64,000 bases of DNA from Trichopria drosophilae (taxonomy: Eukaryota > Arthropoda > Insecta > Hymenoptera > Diapriidae). Both the position numbers and the translations under genes were made by a program. The notes under the pieces were generated by a model. It did not search any database, was not told the DNA's origin, and worked only from the letters and a program-made list of their open reading frames with translations. Within the stretch, counting starts at the first letter, position 1. Each line of letters opens with the position of its first letter. Shown here in pieces: positions 1-11,826 of the stretch. Where the stretch lies: NCBI GenBank assembly GCA_030407085.1, contig CM059586.1:101383501-101447500 (forward strand), in the 5' to 3' direction.

Positions 1-160
1 GTCTTTAGAGATGGCGCCATACTTTACATTTAGTGAAAGAAATGCAGGAACTGTAGACACCTACACCAAATACAGCAGCGGTCATAAGTCGATTTCCATC
101 AGATGAACAATATTGCAAAACGTAAACAAACAACGTGGTTCACCTTACGAACAGCGAAGT
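1..160 (-). repeat. tRNA-derived SINE, 3' (tail) portion
   Basis: Reverse-complemented, this stretch matches the body and tail of the SINE copies at 29613-29945 and 58197-58455. Shared blocks are a segment beginning CACGTTGTTTG, a core reading GGAAATCGACTYAYGACCG, and a tail reading AAATGTAAAGTATGGCGCCA. The tRNA-like head with A and B boxes is not present, either lost or replaced by unrelated sequence. No protein is encoded. Confidence 0.7.
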
Positions 161-3100
161 TTAGGTTGAAAATTGTTTTTGAAATATTGTGCCTCAGTCA
201 CGAAGCTAATACTTTATTTCTTAAGGTCGATTGAAGTAAAAATGGCCATTTTCCCCTAAAATGGGGTTATTTTGTCGCTGTAAAATCGATCAGAAGCAAA
301 AAAAGTAACCAAAGGTGATCATTTAAGCACGACCCCAATGATATGCTAGTTGTCTCCGCAATATTAAGGATATCGGTGATACAAACTAGGAGTCTTGGTA
401 GCATCCTAGATTGTTTTCATTACTATTTTCATAGTTAAGTGGTTAAAACAATAAACATTTTAATACGTCTTTATTTACATTGGATTTCTCTTTGTGTGTA
501 AATAGTTCCTAAGTGTAAAAACAAATTTAAGTTAAAAAAAAATATAAATAAGGGACGCGGAAAACGACCGTAATTTTACGATAATTATACACAAGAAGAT
601 AATATTTACGAAGCTGATAATGACCCGTACGTTGGTAGCTAAATTCTGTCGTTTCGATAAGGTTATCAGTGCGATGATATAGAAAGCTATACGAAATGAT
701 ACAAATTTAGATAAAGTTATCTAAAGGTAAATAAGCCGAGTGTGAATTTTACATTTTATCTCACGTTCGCGTTCCATTGCCGGTAAGTTAATCGAATCTG
801 AAAATGTAGGCCTACAGACCCGTGCAACCTGTTAGATGTAATAAATCGTTTTCATTGAAACTTATAACAGGAAAGTCTAATCCGCGTTGAATCGTGAAGA
901 AAAAAGGTTGGCGTGGAATGTGAGCAAATGCATATTAACGAGGACATTCTCAATGAAATTGAAAATCTATGGTAAATTCCTAGTTTAGGTGAACAAACTA
1001 CATGTTCGCTAAAAATGTTTCCTATGAAATTACCGTAAACTTCCAAACGAAATTCCTTCGAAAATGTCCACGTAAAAATATTCTTTTAGTGATAACTTAT
1101 TTTTGAGTATTTTCACACTATGAAAAGTGAATTTTCACTCCAAGAAGTTTAAGAAAACTTTTATATTACAAAATTAATTGAAAAGACATTACGTTTACGC
1201 GTATGAATCTAGTTACGATTTTCGCCGTCAGGTGTTTATGCGATGGTCGCCGGTCTGATTTGTTTCCATCGCGGCTCCCGTTATAGAAATGAGTTTTCAT
1301 TCTCTCAAAAGAAAGTGAAATGTGGCAAGCACTAAGACAAATTCTATTGCAGAATAGTAATTTTGCCACGGTTTTTATAATGCAAATTAAGTTTTGCGAA
1401 TTTTTACTATCATATTCGTAATTAGCGCATCAAAATACAATTAGTTAAACAGTTAAGCACGAAACGGGAACATTACCCTCGATATTATTCCACATAAAAA
1501 GGACCAAATATAACAAATTAATATAATCTAAGATAAAAAAAATGGTTTGCGATCAGTGTCGCGTAATTAATGAAACGAAAAAACGAGACGCAAAAGCAGA
1601 AAGGTATGAATGAAAAATATAACGGACGAAGAATAAATTAAACAGGTTAAAAGCAAAGCAAAGAAAAAGTAAGGAAAGGTGAAAGTAAAAGTAACAGTTA
1701 AAAGAGAGAAAAAACTGCGTAGATAAGTAAACAGATTATAAAGTAGGGAAGTGTTACACAGCGACTGACTTCTAAACATGTCAAAAAAATATTGCTGAAG
1801 TGGCAGTGAAATAAAAAAGAAAGATTATTACATACACTGTGAATTCCAATTAAGTCTCACACTGTAGTAAACTAAGTTTTAAAATTTATAAATGTAATGA
1901 ATTATTTGAGTCATTTTATTGCTGTGCAATAAAAATGTAAAGGAAAGCTCTCGGATATGGAGGACTACATTCAGACAATTCTTAGACGCTGCGAAGTTCT
2001 GTTATCTTTGTAGTTTTCAAAGCACTTATAAAAGAAATAAAGACCATTATTGGAATGATAGAAAGGAAAACACGGAGGAAGAAGAAGAAAACATCGTGAA
2101 AGCTTTGGAGGAAGTATTCTATTCAGGATAGGAAAAGCTTGTTGTCTAAAGCTTAAAAAATCACTAACAAAATGATTTAAATCATACATTTTAGGGGTAT
2201 GAATACAATTTCGGTTTTGGCATAAAAAAGTTTTCAAAATTACTGTTTCTTATTGTTTATACCATTTAAGCAGGATCTTTTAAGATACAGATGGTAAACT
2301 GGATTGATAAGTTTTCTGTACTGTCTTAGTAAATTCTATTACTATTGATGGACTTCAAGTTAACATCGTTAGAGTCCAACAAGCATTTGAAATATTTTTT
2401 GTTTATTTTAAGCTTATTTATTTCTGACTGTGTAGTTTATGTTTTTGACTTGATATATTAGTATTTATCATTCTTCAACTATTTTTTTTATCAATAAAAT
2501 GCCTTACTAAAAATTTAAAAAAACAAATTTCAAGTACATTACTATTGACAATACTATTTTAGATTAAGTTTAACACTATTCATTTTAACTCAAGTTTAAC
2601 ATTACTAATAAATAACAACATATTTAAATATTAATTATTGTGGTAGAACATCCATTATTTGAATAATTTTGACGTATTTCAAATTTTTAAATATAATTTT
2701 TCGTATTTTACTCTAAAAATGTTCAAAGAGTTACTGCTAGAAGTACTCAAATGTATCCTATTGAATTTCAATTTTGTATGTCAGATTAATGAAGTTTACT
2801 GGCAAAAATACAACAGCTTGTAGGGTTTTACTGTCATTTTTTTTATTTGTTAATTTATTTTATTTATTTACTTTTTTATTTACTTATGTATTTATTTTTT
2901 TTTCTCTTTCACTCGCCTGCATGTTAGTTGTCCTCTTTCATTGTTTTATACTGTTTAGTGCTTTTAATTTCTCTTATCCTACGTTTCTTATATGTTATTC
3001 TTTTTTCTTTTTAAAGATGTATACTGTTAGTTTTATTAAGTACTGGGTTCTGCTTATTTTATATAATCCATGTACTAGTCTTTTGTATTAATTTTATTTT

Positions 3101-3480
3101 TTTTGTTTACTTTTAAATTTAATTTTTATCTTACAAAATTTAATTTAAATTTAATTTTATAAGATAAAAACAAATAGTAAATTTAATAGAATTGTCCAAA
3201 AAGCTGTCAAATTAGGATACTAAATTGACATTTATATGAATAATCATTTTTGCGTATAGTTGAAATTTGTTGTAATCAAAAAAATATCAAAAACATTAAA
3301 TATTGATACCGTAATAAAATTGTATATAATTGATACAAATATAAATAGGAAAAAGGAAGTAATTATGACCTACCTAGCATCATTGATTTTTAAAACAAAA
3401 CAAGCCAATCAATCGAAATGGTTTACTTCAGTAAAAAGTTTTGCTGTATGTCTGTAAACGAATATGTAATTTGGAAGAAA
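161..3480. other. AT-rich region without a recognisable gene
   Basis: Only short ORFs occur, and none resembles a known family. Visible features are a purine-rich stretch around 1570-1720, T-rich runs around 2830-3020, and a stretch near 1285-1310 resembling 32907-32935 (GGCTCCCG followed by a TATNGAAATGAGTTT-like block), probably an old shared repeat. A GTAAGT donor-like site lies at 783 with no supporting exon. This could be intron of a gene starting at the GC-rich island near 11 kb, but nothing proves that. Confidence 0.4.
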
Positions 3481-3484
3481 TTTA

Positions 3485-3715
3485 ACCACTTAAAATCGTT
3501 TCTTCCATATGTCAGTCACCTGAAAATAAAAATACAAAAAAGATAACATTAACAGCGCATATATTTGGTTTTCAATATATAGTTGGGATTTGTATGCTTA
3601 ATACGACAGAATTTTGATTTAAACAGACTGCTTATATATTTTATTTGAAATGTTATCATTTTTGGATTTTTATTTTTAGGTCACCGACATAACAAAGAAA
3701 TGATTTTACAATTTA
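3485..3715. mobile_element. Hairpin MITE with about 65-bp inverted repeats
   Basis: Inverted arms run from about 3490 to 3552 and 3648 to 3712. The left inner arm, CACCTGAAAATAAAAATAC, pairs with the right arm, which in reverse reads CACCTAAAAATAAAAATCC. Pairing continues outwards through a TTAAAATCGTTTC-like block. About 100 bp lie between the arms. No clear target-site duplication and no ORF, so a non-autonomous DNA element of unknown superfamily. Confidence 0.65.
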
Positions 3716-4728
3716 ATTAGTAATTAAAATATTATTACATGTTTTTGCATCATGTTATTATGTTTATAATATTTAACCACTGTCATTTTATATGATACTG
3801 CTTAAATTATGATAAAAAACAAGAAAACATTGTCAGCTTCTTCCAAAAAATTATAAAACATAAACCGTTTATTGAACAATGACGAATTTAAAACTTTAGA
3901 GGACAGGGGGGCCATCTAATATACATCTCTATTTACCAACTTTATTTGATCAATTGTATTTATGGTTACGTCAATAGTATTGACATCTCTATTTACCAAA
4001 TTTACCTCATATTCACAAACGTTTTGACATTAAAATATTTCAAATTTGTGGGGAAATTGCTGACCGTCCAAAGGTTAATACTTGTGGAAAAGTAGTGTTT
4101 ATTATTACTTCAAATAATTTGAATAACATTTTATCTCTTCTTATAAGTGGAATAATGTGAAGGTCGTAATTACCCCATTTCCTTCTACGAATATGATTTT
4201 TCAAACAGTAAAACAAATGAATACTACTTCCTGCAAAAATATTATATTAACCTCACTGTCACGTATCGCACAAGTATGTAATTTATTCAGTGTGTGATAA
4301 GATTCATTTATTTCTTGCCACCTCGTTGATATTAAAAGTATGAATTTTTCAAACAGTATGTGTCATAAACATATCCATGTAAGAAAATGTAAATATGTAG
4401 ACTGATCCGTTTCACAAGTGTAAAAAAAATAATTTACTGAATAATAATAATTATTAAAAATCAATTTAATTTTGTATTTCTACTTTTACATTTTGTAATT
4501 ACATTATAAATATCTTCATTATTGATTTAAATTCTGTTAAAAATAATTTACCTTCTTGTAACTGATTACGGAGTAGTGATTTTCCTTTACTTTGAAGGTT
4601 ATTTACAATGTATATAAATTACAAAATAAAAATAAGTAAAAGCACATATATACACTGGGAAAAGTAAAAGTAAAATTACATTTCTGTGTTTTTACGGTTT
4701 TGTTGAAATTTTCTATTATTTTCGTAAT

Positions 4729-4895
4729 AAAATTACAATTTTCGTAGTAAAATTAAAATTTTCATAGTAAAGTTAAAATTTTCATAGTAAACTTAAAATT
4801 TTCATAGTAAAATTACAATTTTCATAGTAAAATTACAATTTCCATAATAAAATTACAATTTTCATTGTAAATTTACAATTTTCATAATACAATTT
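4729..4895. repeat. 20-bp tandem repeat, left arm (about 8 units)
   Basis: Units follow TTTTCATAGTAAAATTACAA with few changes and keep exact 20-bp spacing. They are the reverse complement of the much longer array at 7671-8885, so the two arrays are the subterminal arms of one inverted-repeat element. Confidence 0.85.
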
Positions 4896-5066
4896 TTGTA
4901 TAAAAATCATTCGAAAATAACAAGAAATTTATCATAAACTAGTAAATTCACTATAGAAACGGAAATTTACAATGTCAAAGGTAGAAATAAAAATAGCAGT
5001 AATAATCGTGGTAATTTTCCATCGATTGTGCAATTAAAAAAATGTAATTTAACATCGTCTTTGTAA

Positions 5067-5660
5067 ATGGGGAACAAAAAATTTTCACTGGCTTAACTTA
5101 TCATAGAATTAACACTAATCATGCTTTTAATTATAAAGAAACAAAAATTTTAGCAATACAAAATAACTATAAAAAACGCAGAGAATTAGAAAACTATTTT
5201 ATTAAAAATAAACCTAATACAGTTAATATAAGAATAGAAAAAACAAATTTACCTGATATTTATGACCCGTTACTTCATAGATTTAATTAATATGATAATA
5301 GAGGTCATCTTTTTCTCATTATAATTATAGAAATTTATAGGCTTATAAGCAAATGTTTTTGAAACACTAGTTCTGGAAGAATACTCATTGTACAACGTTA
5401 CGGTTGGTTGGGTGGATACGTTGAATTCTTCCGATTTTAAATCGGGGAGAATTTCTTCCGTCTTTTAATATATGTTTTCCTCCTAATTTTTAATTGACTT
5501 TTGGCTTTCTGAAGAGGGCCCAGACTAAGAGGCCAAAATATAGTCTTAATTATTTATTTATTTGTAATTGTGTTTTTATTTGTATTTATTGAGTATATAG
5601 TCTTAATTATTTATTCAATTGTAATTATGTTTCTATTTGTATTTGTTTTGGTTCTATAGT
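5067..5660 (+). pseudogene. Penelope-like (GIY-YIG type) retroelement, 3' remnant
   Basis: An open frame from about 5067 to the TAA at 5288-5290 reads as the C-terminal tail of a Penelope-like protein. Recognisable stretches are TYHRINTNHAF, NYKETKILA, KKRRELENYF and LPDIYDPLLH; similar strings end the GIY-YIG endonuclease region of such elements. The reverse transcriptase and the rest of the endonuclease are absent. After the stop comes a CTGAAGAGGGCCC stretch at 5510, then a 52-bp direct duplication (5546-5597 and 5598-5645). The family call rests on remembered motif similarity and was not searched. Confidence 0.5.
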
Positions 5661-6031
5661 GACCGTTTATACCGAAAATTGTAATTAATAATAGTAATAT
5701 TACAATAAAAGTGTAATTTTCCCACGAAAATCATTGGACACAAAAATACCACTGATAATCGTGGTAAATTTACATTAAAATAGAAAAATTAAAAATTGTA
5801 ATATTACAGCAATTATGTAAACTCCCAATAGTTTAATGCAATATCACAGTGTAAAAATAACCTGACAAGTGTAAAATTTCCCTAATCTTGTATTAAAATT
5901 ACGCTCCAAGGCAATTTCACACCGATAGGTTATATTTTACCAGCTCTTCGGAAATTTCCTTCGATTATCAGTGATATTTTTGTGTCCTACGGTTTTCGTG
6001 GTAAATTTACATCAACATTTTTTACATTGTA

Positions 6032-7258
6032 GGGGAGAGTCACGAGTTGTGAGACAGATTCTGCTTTTTAGCTACAACTTTTTAAGGGGTAAACGAATTT
6101 AAAAAATGCAAAGATCATTTGAAAGGTAATTTAAATACACAACTTTTTGGGAATATGGAATAGTGTTTTGAACATCCGAAAAAATTTTATGACCAATTTT
6201 GTAAAGACGTATTTTTATGAAAAAAAAAATAGTTGTGAGACAGTAAACAAGATTTATTAATATTTGAAAAATATGTAACATAACTACCATTAATATAAAT
6301 AAAACATTATTTTAATTTATTTTGAAGGTTTTCTGTCTTCTTCATCCACATCGCTGTCGCAATGTGTACATTTATATTGTTTTGTAGACATATCTAAAAT
6401 TATGACAAAACGAGCCAGTATAACAATAAAATATTGTTATATTCAACAATTCGAAGTAATAAAGACATAATAAATACTTAATGAATTTCATTGTGAAGCA
6501 ACATCGAGAAAAATTTTTTCTTAACCGCTGATATTTAAACTATTAAGTATTTACTAGGGGTGACGATTCGTCGATGTGAAAGTAAATAGAAATAAACAAA
6601 TACGTGTATGTATCTCGAGCTTGAATATAAGCTTCTGCATATACTATAAAATAATGAAATAATAAAACATTAAGAAATTTTGAATGTTATCCCCTGTGAA
6701 TTGGTTAACTATTATAAACTGAAACACGCATTGTGCATTTCTATTTATTTCCATATCGAAAAACAGTCACGCCAAGTAAATACTTAATATAGTTTAACAT
6801 AATAAATATATAATGACAATACTTTGTTATTGTAAAGGGTTTAAAAATCGATTTCTACCAAAGAGAAAAGTGCCTCGCAACTAGTGACACGCAGGGTCTC
6901 ATAACTAAAATTTGACAATATTTTTAAAATGCCAAAAAAAGTAAATTTTAACTGCAAATTAACAAAATGCAATGGGGCATCGTGAAATATGAATGAAACA
7001 ATAATAGAAAATGGACAGTACTTACCTTTTTCTATTAATTTAATTTGTAAATTATTAATTTGGCACAGATCAATAATTAGATTTCTTAAATGATTTTGTA
7101 CACTATGTTGAGAACTAATTTAAGAAATATGATTAACAGCTTCGGTGTTTTCGCAATAACTGCCTTGCATTAAAAGAAAAGATTACACGTTAACAAATCG
7201 AATTGTTTACGTTTCGTGTTGAGAATAATTGCCTGTCTCACAACTAGTGACTCTCCCC
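6032..7258. mobile_element. Mariner-like non-autonomous element (TA duplication)
   Basis: Terminal inverted repeats of 26 bp begin GGGGAGAGTCAC and continue NAGTTGTGAGACAG, at 6032-6057 and in reverse at 7233-7258. Each end is flanked by TA (6030-6031, 7259-7260). The 1227-bp interior is AT-rich and codes for no transposase; small ORFs such as 6099-6290 on the minus strand look accidental. It sits inside the older CACTG element. Confidence 0.8.
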
Positions 7259-7670
7259 TACACTATGAAAAATTTCTATGTAATTTTACAGTGAAATGGT
7301 GGAAATTAAAATATTGGTGAAAATCATGGTAAATTTACAGCATTGCGGTCAAATTCCTACATTATCAAGGTGATTTTACATGTGCACTGTAAATAAGACG
7401 TCAATCGGTTATTAGTGCGAGAGACCGGATTCGCTAGAGGGAGGAGCACATACATAAATCCCCATAGCACAATTTACAGTAAGCTTGTATTTTTACAAAG
7501 ACGATGTTAAATTACATTTTTTCAATTGCACAATCGATGGAAAATTACTACGATTATTACTGGTATTTTTATTTCCACCTTTGACATTGTAAATTTCCGT
7601 TTCTATAGTGAATTTACTTGTTTATGGTAAATTTCCTTCTGATTTTAAGTGATTTTTATACAAGAATTGA

Positions 7671-8885
7671 AATTTTACTATAAAAATTGTGATTTTACTA
7701 TGAAAATTGTGATTTTACTATGAAAATCGTAATTTTACTATGAAAATTGTGATTTTACTATGAAAATCGTAATTTTACTATGAAAATCGTAATTTTATTA
7801 TGAAAATTGTAATTTTATTATGAAAATTGTAATTTTACTACAAAAATTGTAATTTTACTACAAAAATTGTAATTTTACTACAAAAATTGTAATTTTACTA
7901 TGAAAATTTTAATTTTACTACGAAAATTTTGATTTTACTACAAAAATTGTAGTTTTACTATAAAAATTGTAATTTTACTGCGAAAATTGTAATTTTATTA
8001 TAAAAATTGTAATCTTACTGCGAAAACTGTAATTTTACTACAAAAATTGTAGTTTTACTATAAAAATTGTAATTTTACTGTGAAAATTGTAATTTTACTG
8101 CGAAAATTGTAATTTTACTGCGAAAATCGTAATTTTACTATAAAAATTGTAATTTTACTGCGAAAATCGTAATTTTACTATAAAAATTGTAATTTTACTA
8201 CAAAAATTGTAGTTTTACTATAAAAATTGTAATTTTACTGTGAAAATTGTAATTTTACTGCGAAAATTGTAATTTTACTGCGAAAATCGTAATTTTACTA
8301 CAAAAATTGTAATTTTACTGCAAAAATTGTAATTTTACTATAAAAATTGTAATTTTACTGCGAAAATCGTAAGTTTACTATAAAAATTGTAATTGTACTG
8401 CGAAAATTGTAATTTTACTATAATAATTGTAGTTTTACTATAAAAATTGTAATTTTACTGTGAAAATTGTAATTTTACTGTGAAAATTGTAATTTTACTA
8501 TGAAAATTGTAATTTTACTGCGAAAATTGTAATTTTACTGCGAAAATCGTAAGTTTACTATAAAAATTGTAATTGTACTGCGAAAATTGTAATTTTACTA
8601 CAATAATTGTAGTTTTACTATAAAAATTGTAATTTTACTGTGAAAACTGTAATTTTACTATGAAAATTGTAATTGTATTATAAAAATTATAATTTTACTA
8701 GGAAAATTGCAATTTTACTGCAAAAATTGTGTTTTTACTACAAAAATTGTAATTTTACTATGTAAATTTAAATTTTACTACGAAAATTTTAATTTTACTA
8801 TTAAAATTTTAATTTTACTACGAAAATTATAATTGTACTATGAAAATTGTAATTTTACTGCGAAAATTGTAATTTTACTATGAAA
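7671..8885. repeat. 20-bp minisatellite, right arm (about 60 units)
   Basis: Units follow AATTTTACTATGAAAATTGT. Spacing stays at 20 bp across about 1.2 kb, so every 60 bases contain three units in the same phase. Variation is concentrated in the trinucleotide after ACTA/ACTG (TGA, TAA, CAA, CGA). Each unit holds two A/T tracts about 10 bp apart (AATTTT and AAAATT), spaced at the helical repeat. No ORF passes through the array. It pairs with the left arm at 4729-4895. Confidence 0.95.
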
Positions 8886-8978
8886 GAAAGTACAACAAAT
8901 CTGTAATTTCACTACAAAAATTGTTGGAAATGATTACATTAATGCAATGTAATTTTCCTTGACACTTTTTTCAGTGTA

Positions 8979-10665
8979 TCATTACATTTTGTATAACCAT
9001 CCATATATTTTCAGAAAGGAATTTAAATTCCAAATTCAATTAGTTGATTGTCAAAAATGAATTCAGATTTTGGGAGTATAGAAAATAATTACCAAATTAA
9101 CAATGATAAATTGTTTGAAATAAAAAACTCATTAAAAACAAATATTTTATTATACAATAACATTAATAATAATAATATTGTTGTTATTATACAAAATGTC
9201 ATTGCACTAAGGGAATGACATGATATAAATTGTTTGCCAGTCTGACCTGTCACAAAATTTAAATTTGTACTTGAAAATCATTAATGCACTTCTGTCACAA
9301 CACCACAAAATGCAATTTTCAAGTAAAAACTTAACCATATAAATAAATCTTTTTTCTTCTCTGACCTTTTCGTAAGTGAAAATTTTCTTGATCATCAAGT
9401 AAAAACTTAACCATGTTCGCAACTTTGTCTGAATTTAAAAAATTTATTCAATTTACTAAGAAACGCACCACTTATAAAGTTTACTATTCCATCTTCATCA
9501 AAACTTTTTAATTACATAAAGTACAAGATTAGGTAACATTTGACAGACAATTTTCTCCGAGGTTTTTATAACAAAACAATTAGATAAATTAATCAATAAA
9601 TCACATTATCTTAAAGACCAAATTAGTATTGGTTATAAATGTAAACATATCGTTAAGTAATGTCAATATTTTCTTTAATAGGTGATAATTAGTCTACCAT
9701 TATAAGTAATCTTGTTAAAAATTAATGAAGTATTTTCATGCAGTCTAATATGTGGATTTATCAAAAATCAATTAGTGTTTATTAACCTTACAATGAATAG
9801 CTGGAGCTCATTACACTATTCCAGCAATTCGATTGAAAAGATAAAAATCATTAAAGACAAAGTTGTAATGTTATGATTTCACGCTCCATTTTTCTCTCAT
9901 TGCTCCAATATTTGCTCAAGACGAGGAAGTACATTACGCATAATCGATAGAATTAAATTAAAATTGCAAGATGTTTTGTTACTTCGAACTGTGATTATTA
10001 ATAATAATCAATCTTATCAACTTGTGTCATTTGTTATAGTTAATAAAATAGGCGAGTATGCAAAAACGATTTATCAAAGCCATGCAATTTTCTATTACGA
10101 TAACCATATGCAATGTTTTTAGTGATAATTTTGATTACTGAAACGATATCAAACTTTTCTTCAAAGACAAAAACCGATTACACAAAAAATAATGAATTTC
10201 ATCTACTTTTTGATAAACGAAATCCAATTTAATATCAAGATATTGACTAAATTAAAGCAACAGATTTATGTTTCAATTTTAATCGACAATTATGAAATAC
10301 TAAAGTATACAAAAGTTTCTCAGAATCGATTCCGTTTATATGAATGTGCAATATTATGAGTTATCTATCAAAGTAAAAGTCAGCAATTGTATTCAGTTTC
10401 GTACAATGTAAGATTTCATACCAAAAACTGCTGACACTTTCCGACAATTCGCAACATAAGTGACTCATTATAGCAGTCGATGTACAGTAAAAAAACGGAC
10501 AAATTTTGCTCCAAAATTAAATTTGCGATTCTTCGATATACGTCTAACAAGTTGTTAATCACAAAACATTATTATCGATCACAAATTTATATACGAGTAA
10601 TCCAGAATTCTGTTTAAAAAACTCACATCGACTGGAAACTACACTAAACACATTGCATGTGATTT
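8979..10665. other. AT-rich intergenic or intronic sequence
   Basis: No gene recognised. A direct duplication of about 78-bp period repeats AAGTAAAAACTTAACCAT at 9319 and 9397. A run of AAT/ATT triplets lies near 9165-9190. The ORFs here are short and unlike known proteins. Confidence 0.5.
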
Positions 10666-10669
10666 TTGG

Positions 10670-11480
10670 CACACGGGGATGAAATTTTCTGCGGTGGAAG
10701 GATTCGAAGGAAAACAATTTGAGGTCCAGCGTACTCTAGGGAGTAAAGTGGCACTTCACTCACACCTTTGAAAATCGGAGAAGCGCCTTGGCGCTTCAGG
10801 CAGTGATGTGGTCCTCGAGCCGCGGGAAAACGATCGGCCGGATCGCCAAAAGACGCGGCGTCTCGTCACACATTTCCTTGACGGAAAAGCACCCCGTGTT
10901 ACCTGGGATTTATCTCATCGCGCACTCGACCGCGGACGGCCGCCGCGATGTTACCGAAACGACACCAGGCACTAGGACGGAACTTTTCCTCCGCCCTGTT
11001 ACGGGGAAATTCTTAATCTCGGGGAAGACGCGACGGTCGCCGACTCCTCCAGACGGCGTAGGTACGTGGCGAGGGTGCGATAGAGCGCGAGATAATTTCG
11101 GAGGGGGGAATGTCACTTCTCTCGTCGAGTCTTTTAACTCGGGCCCGTCGGCCACCCGGCAGGGGGTTCCTCGAAGAGGATTCGCGAACTGGCGCGAGGG
11201 ACCGGGGTTCCTTTTTTTTTCACGGGAACATCGCAACACGACCGACACACGTCTTTCTACTCTTTCGCTCGCTAGCCTCCGCACTCGCCAACGCCTACAC
11301 GATACACACTGCAAGTAACGACGCCCCTACAACGCCGCGTAAACGGTTCTCAACCTGCGGAAACCAAGAACCAAGACCTTCTCCTTCTCGTCCTTTCTCG
11401 ATCTCGACATTTCCCCTGCCTACATCATCTCCCTGCTATACGGAACTTGGCGTTGGACATTACGGAAATACCTAGGGACT
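10670..11480. promoter_or_regulatory. GC- and CpG-rich island, candidate promoter/first exon
   Basis: About 800 bp of CpG-rich sequence stands out sharply from the AT-rich surroundings. Long overlapping ORFs occur on both strands (10788-11318 plus, 10910-11314 minus). That is expected of GC-rich DNA and is not evidence of coding, and neither product resembles a known protein. On the minus strand a 5'UTR-like purine/GT-rich stretch (about 11220-11330) precedes donor-like sites, for example AAAG|GTGTGAG near 10765. A minus-strand first exon running left is a reasonable guess. Transcription direction is not established. Confidence 0.45.
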
Positions 11481-11689
11481 TTTATTTCAATAGGAAACTT
11501 TCCAAGTAGAATGTAACTAGACGGCGAAAAGGAACTCCCTTTTCGGATCTTGCAATTGGCCAATTTCTGTATAGGGATATTTCATCCAAGGATACGTATC
11601 ACAGTGGATCGAGAGATAGGGGAAGCCGGACATGGGTCTTAAAGCGACTATTATGAGTCACACCAAGCATGTTTTTAAGCGCAAATATT

Positions 11690-11826
11690 AATTTCTATGT
11701 TTTCGAGTTCGCTAATTACGAATCTGACCTCAAAATTTAAGAATTCAAGATGGCCGAAAAAAGTAAAATCAAGTCTCTTAAGGTGAAACTGGGTACCCGG
11801 GGGGTTTTCGTAATCGCTGATTACAA
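11690..11826. repeat. 121-bp family unit, left part (split by a transposon)
   Basis: Contains GAATTCAAGATGGCCG (about 11740-11756) and GTAATCGCTGATTAC (11809-11824), both typical of the dispersed 121-bp repeat. The unit resumes right after the CACTA-like element, at 13006-13065, with AATCTGGCCTCAGA and AATTCAATATGGCGAATTC. The two parts together reconstruct an interrupted unit and give an empty-site reference. Confidence 0.6.

Larger units (their letters stand above)
4653..8976. mobile_element. Large TA-flanked inverted-repeat element with CACTG ends
   Basis: The left end reads TA|CACTGGGAAAAGT (TA at 4651-4652). The right end in reverse reads TA|CACTGAAAAAAGTGT (TA at 8977-8978). That gives inverted ends and a TA duplication, as in the Tc1/mariner group. 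Both arms carry 20-bp repeats in opposite orientation (4729-4895 and 7671-8885). A second paired block follows, about 4950-5066 against 7495-7615, including the CATCGTCTTTGTAAA motif and its complement. The interior holds a Penelope-like 3' remnant (about 5067-5660) and an inserted TA MITE (6032-7258). No transposase is present. The element at 57987-59107 has nearly the same ends. Confidence 0.7.

Noticed and set aside
4729..8885. CRISPR-like array of regular repeats
   Set aside because: Units are contiguous 20-bp tandem repeats without unique spacers, in an animal-type genome, inside a transposon.
10788..11475. ORFs of 121-176 aa on both strands in the GC-rich island
   Set aside because: GC-rich DNA lacks stop codons; opposite-strand and shifted ORFs overlap, and none shows a known domain.
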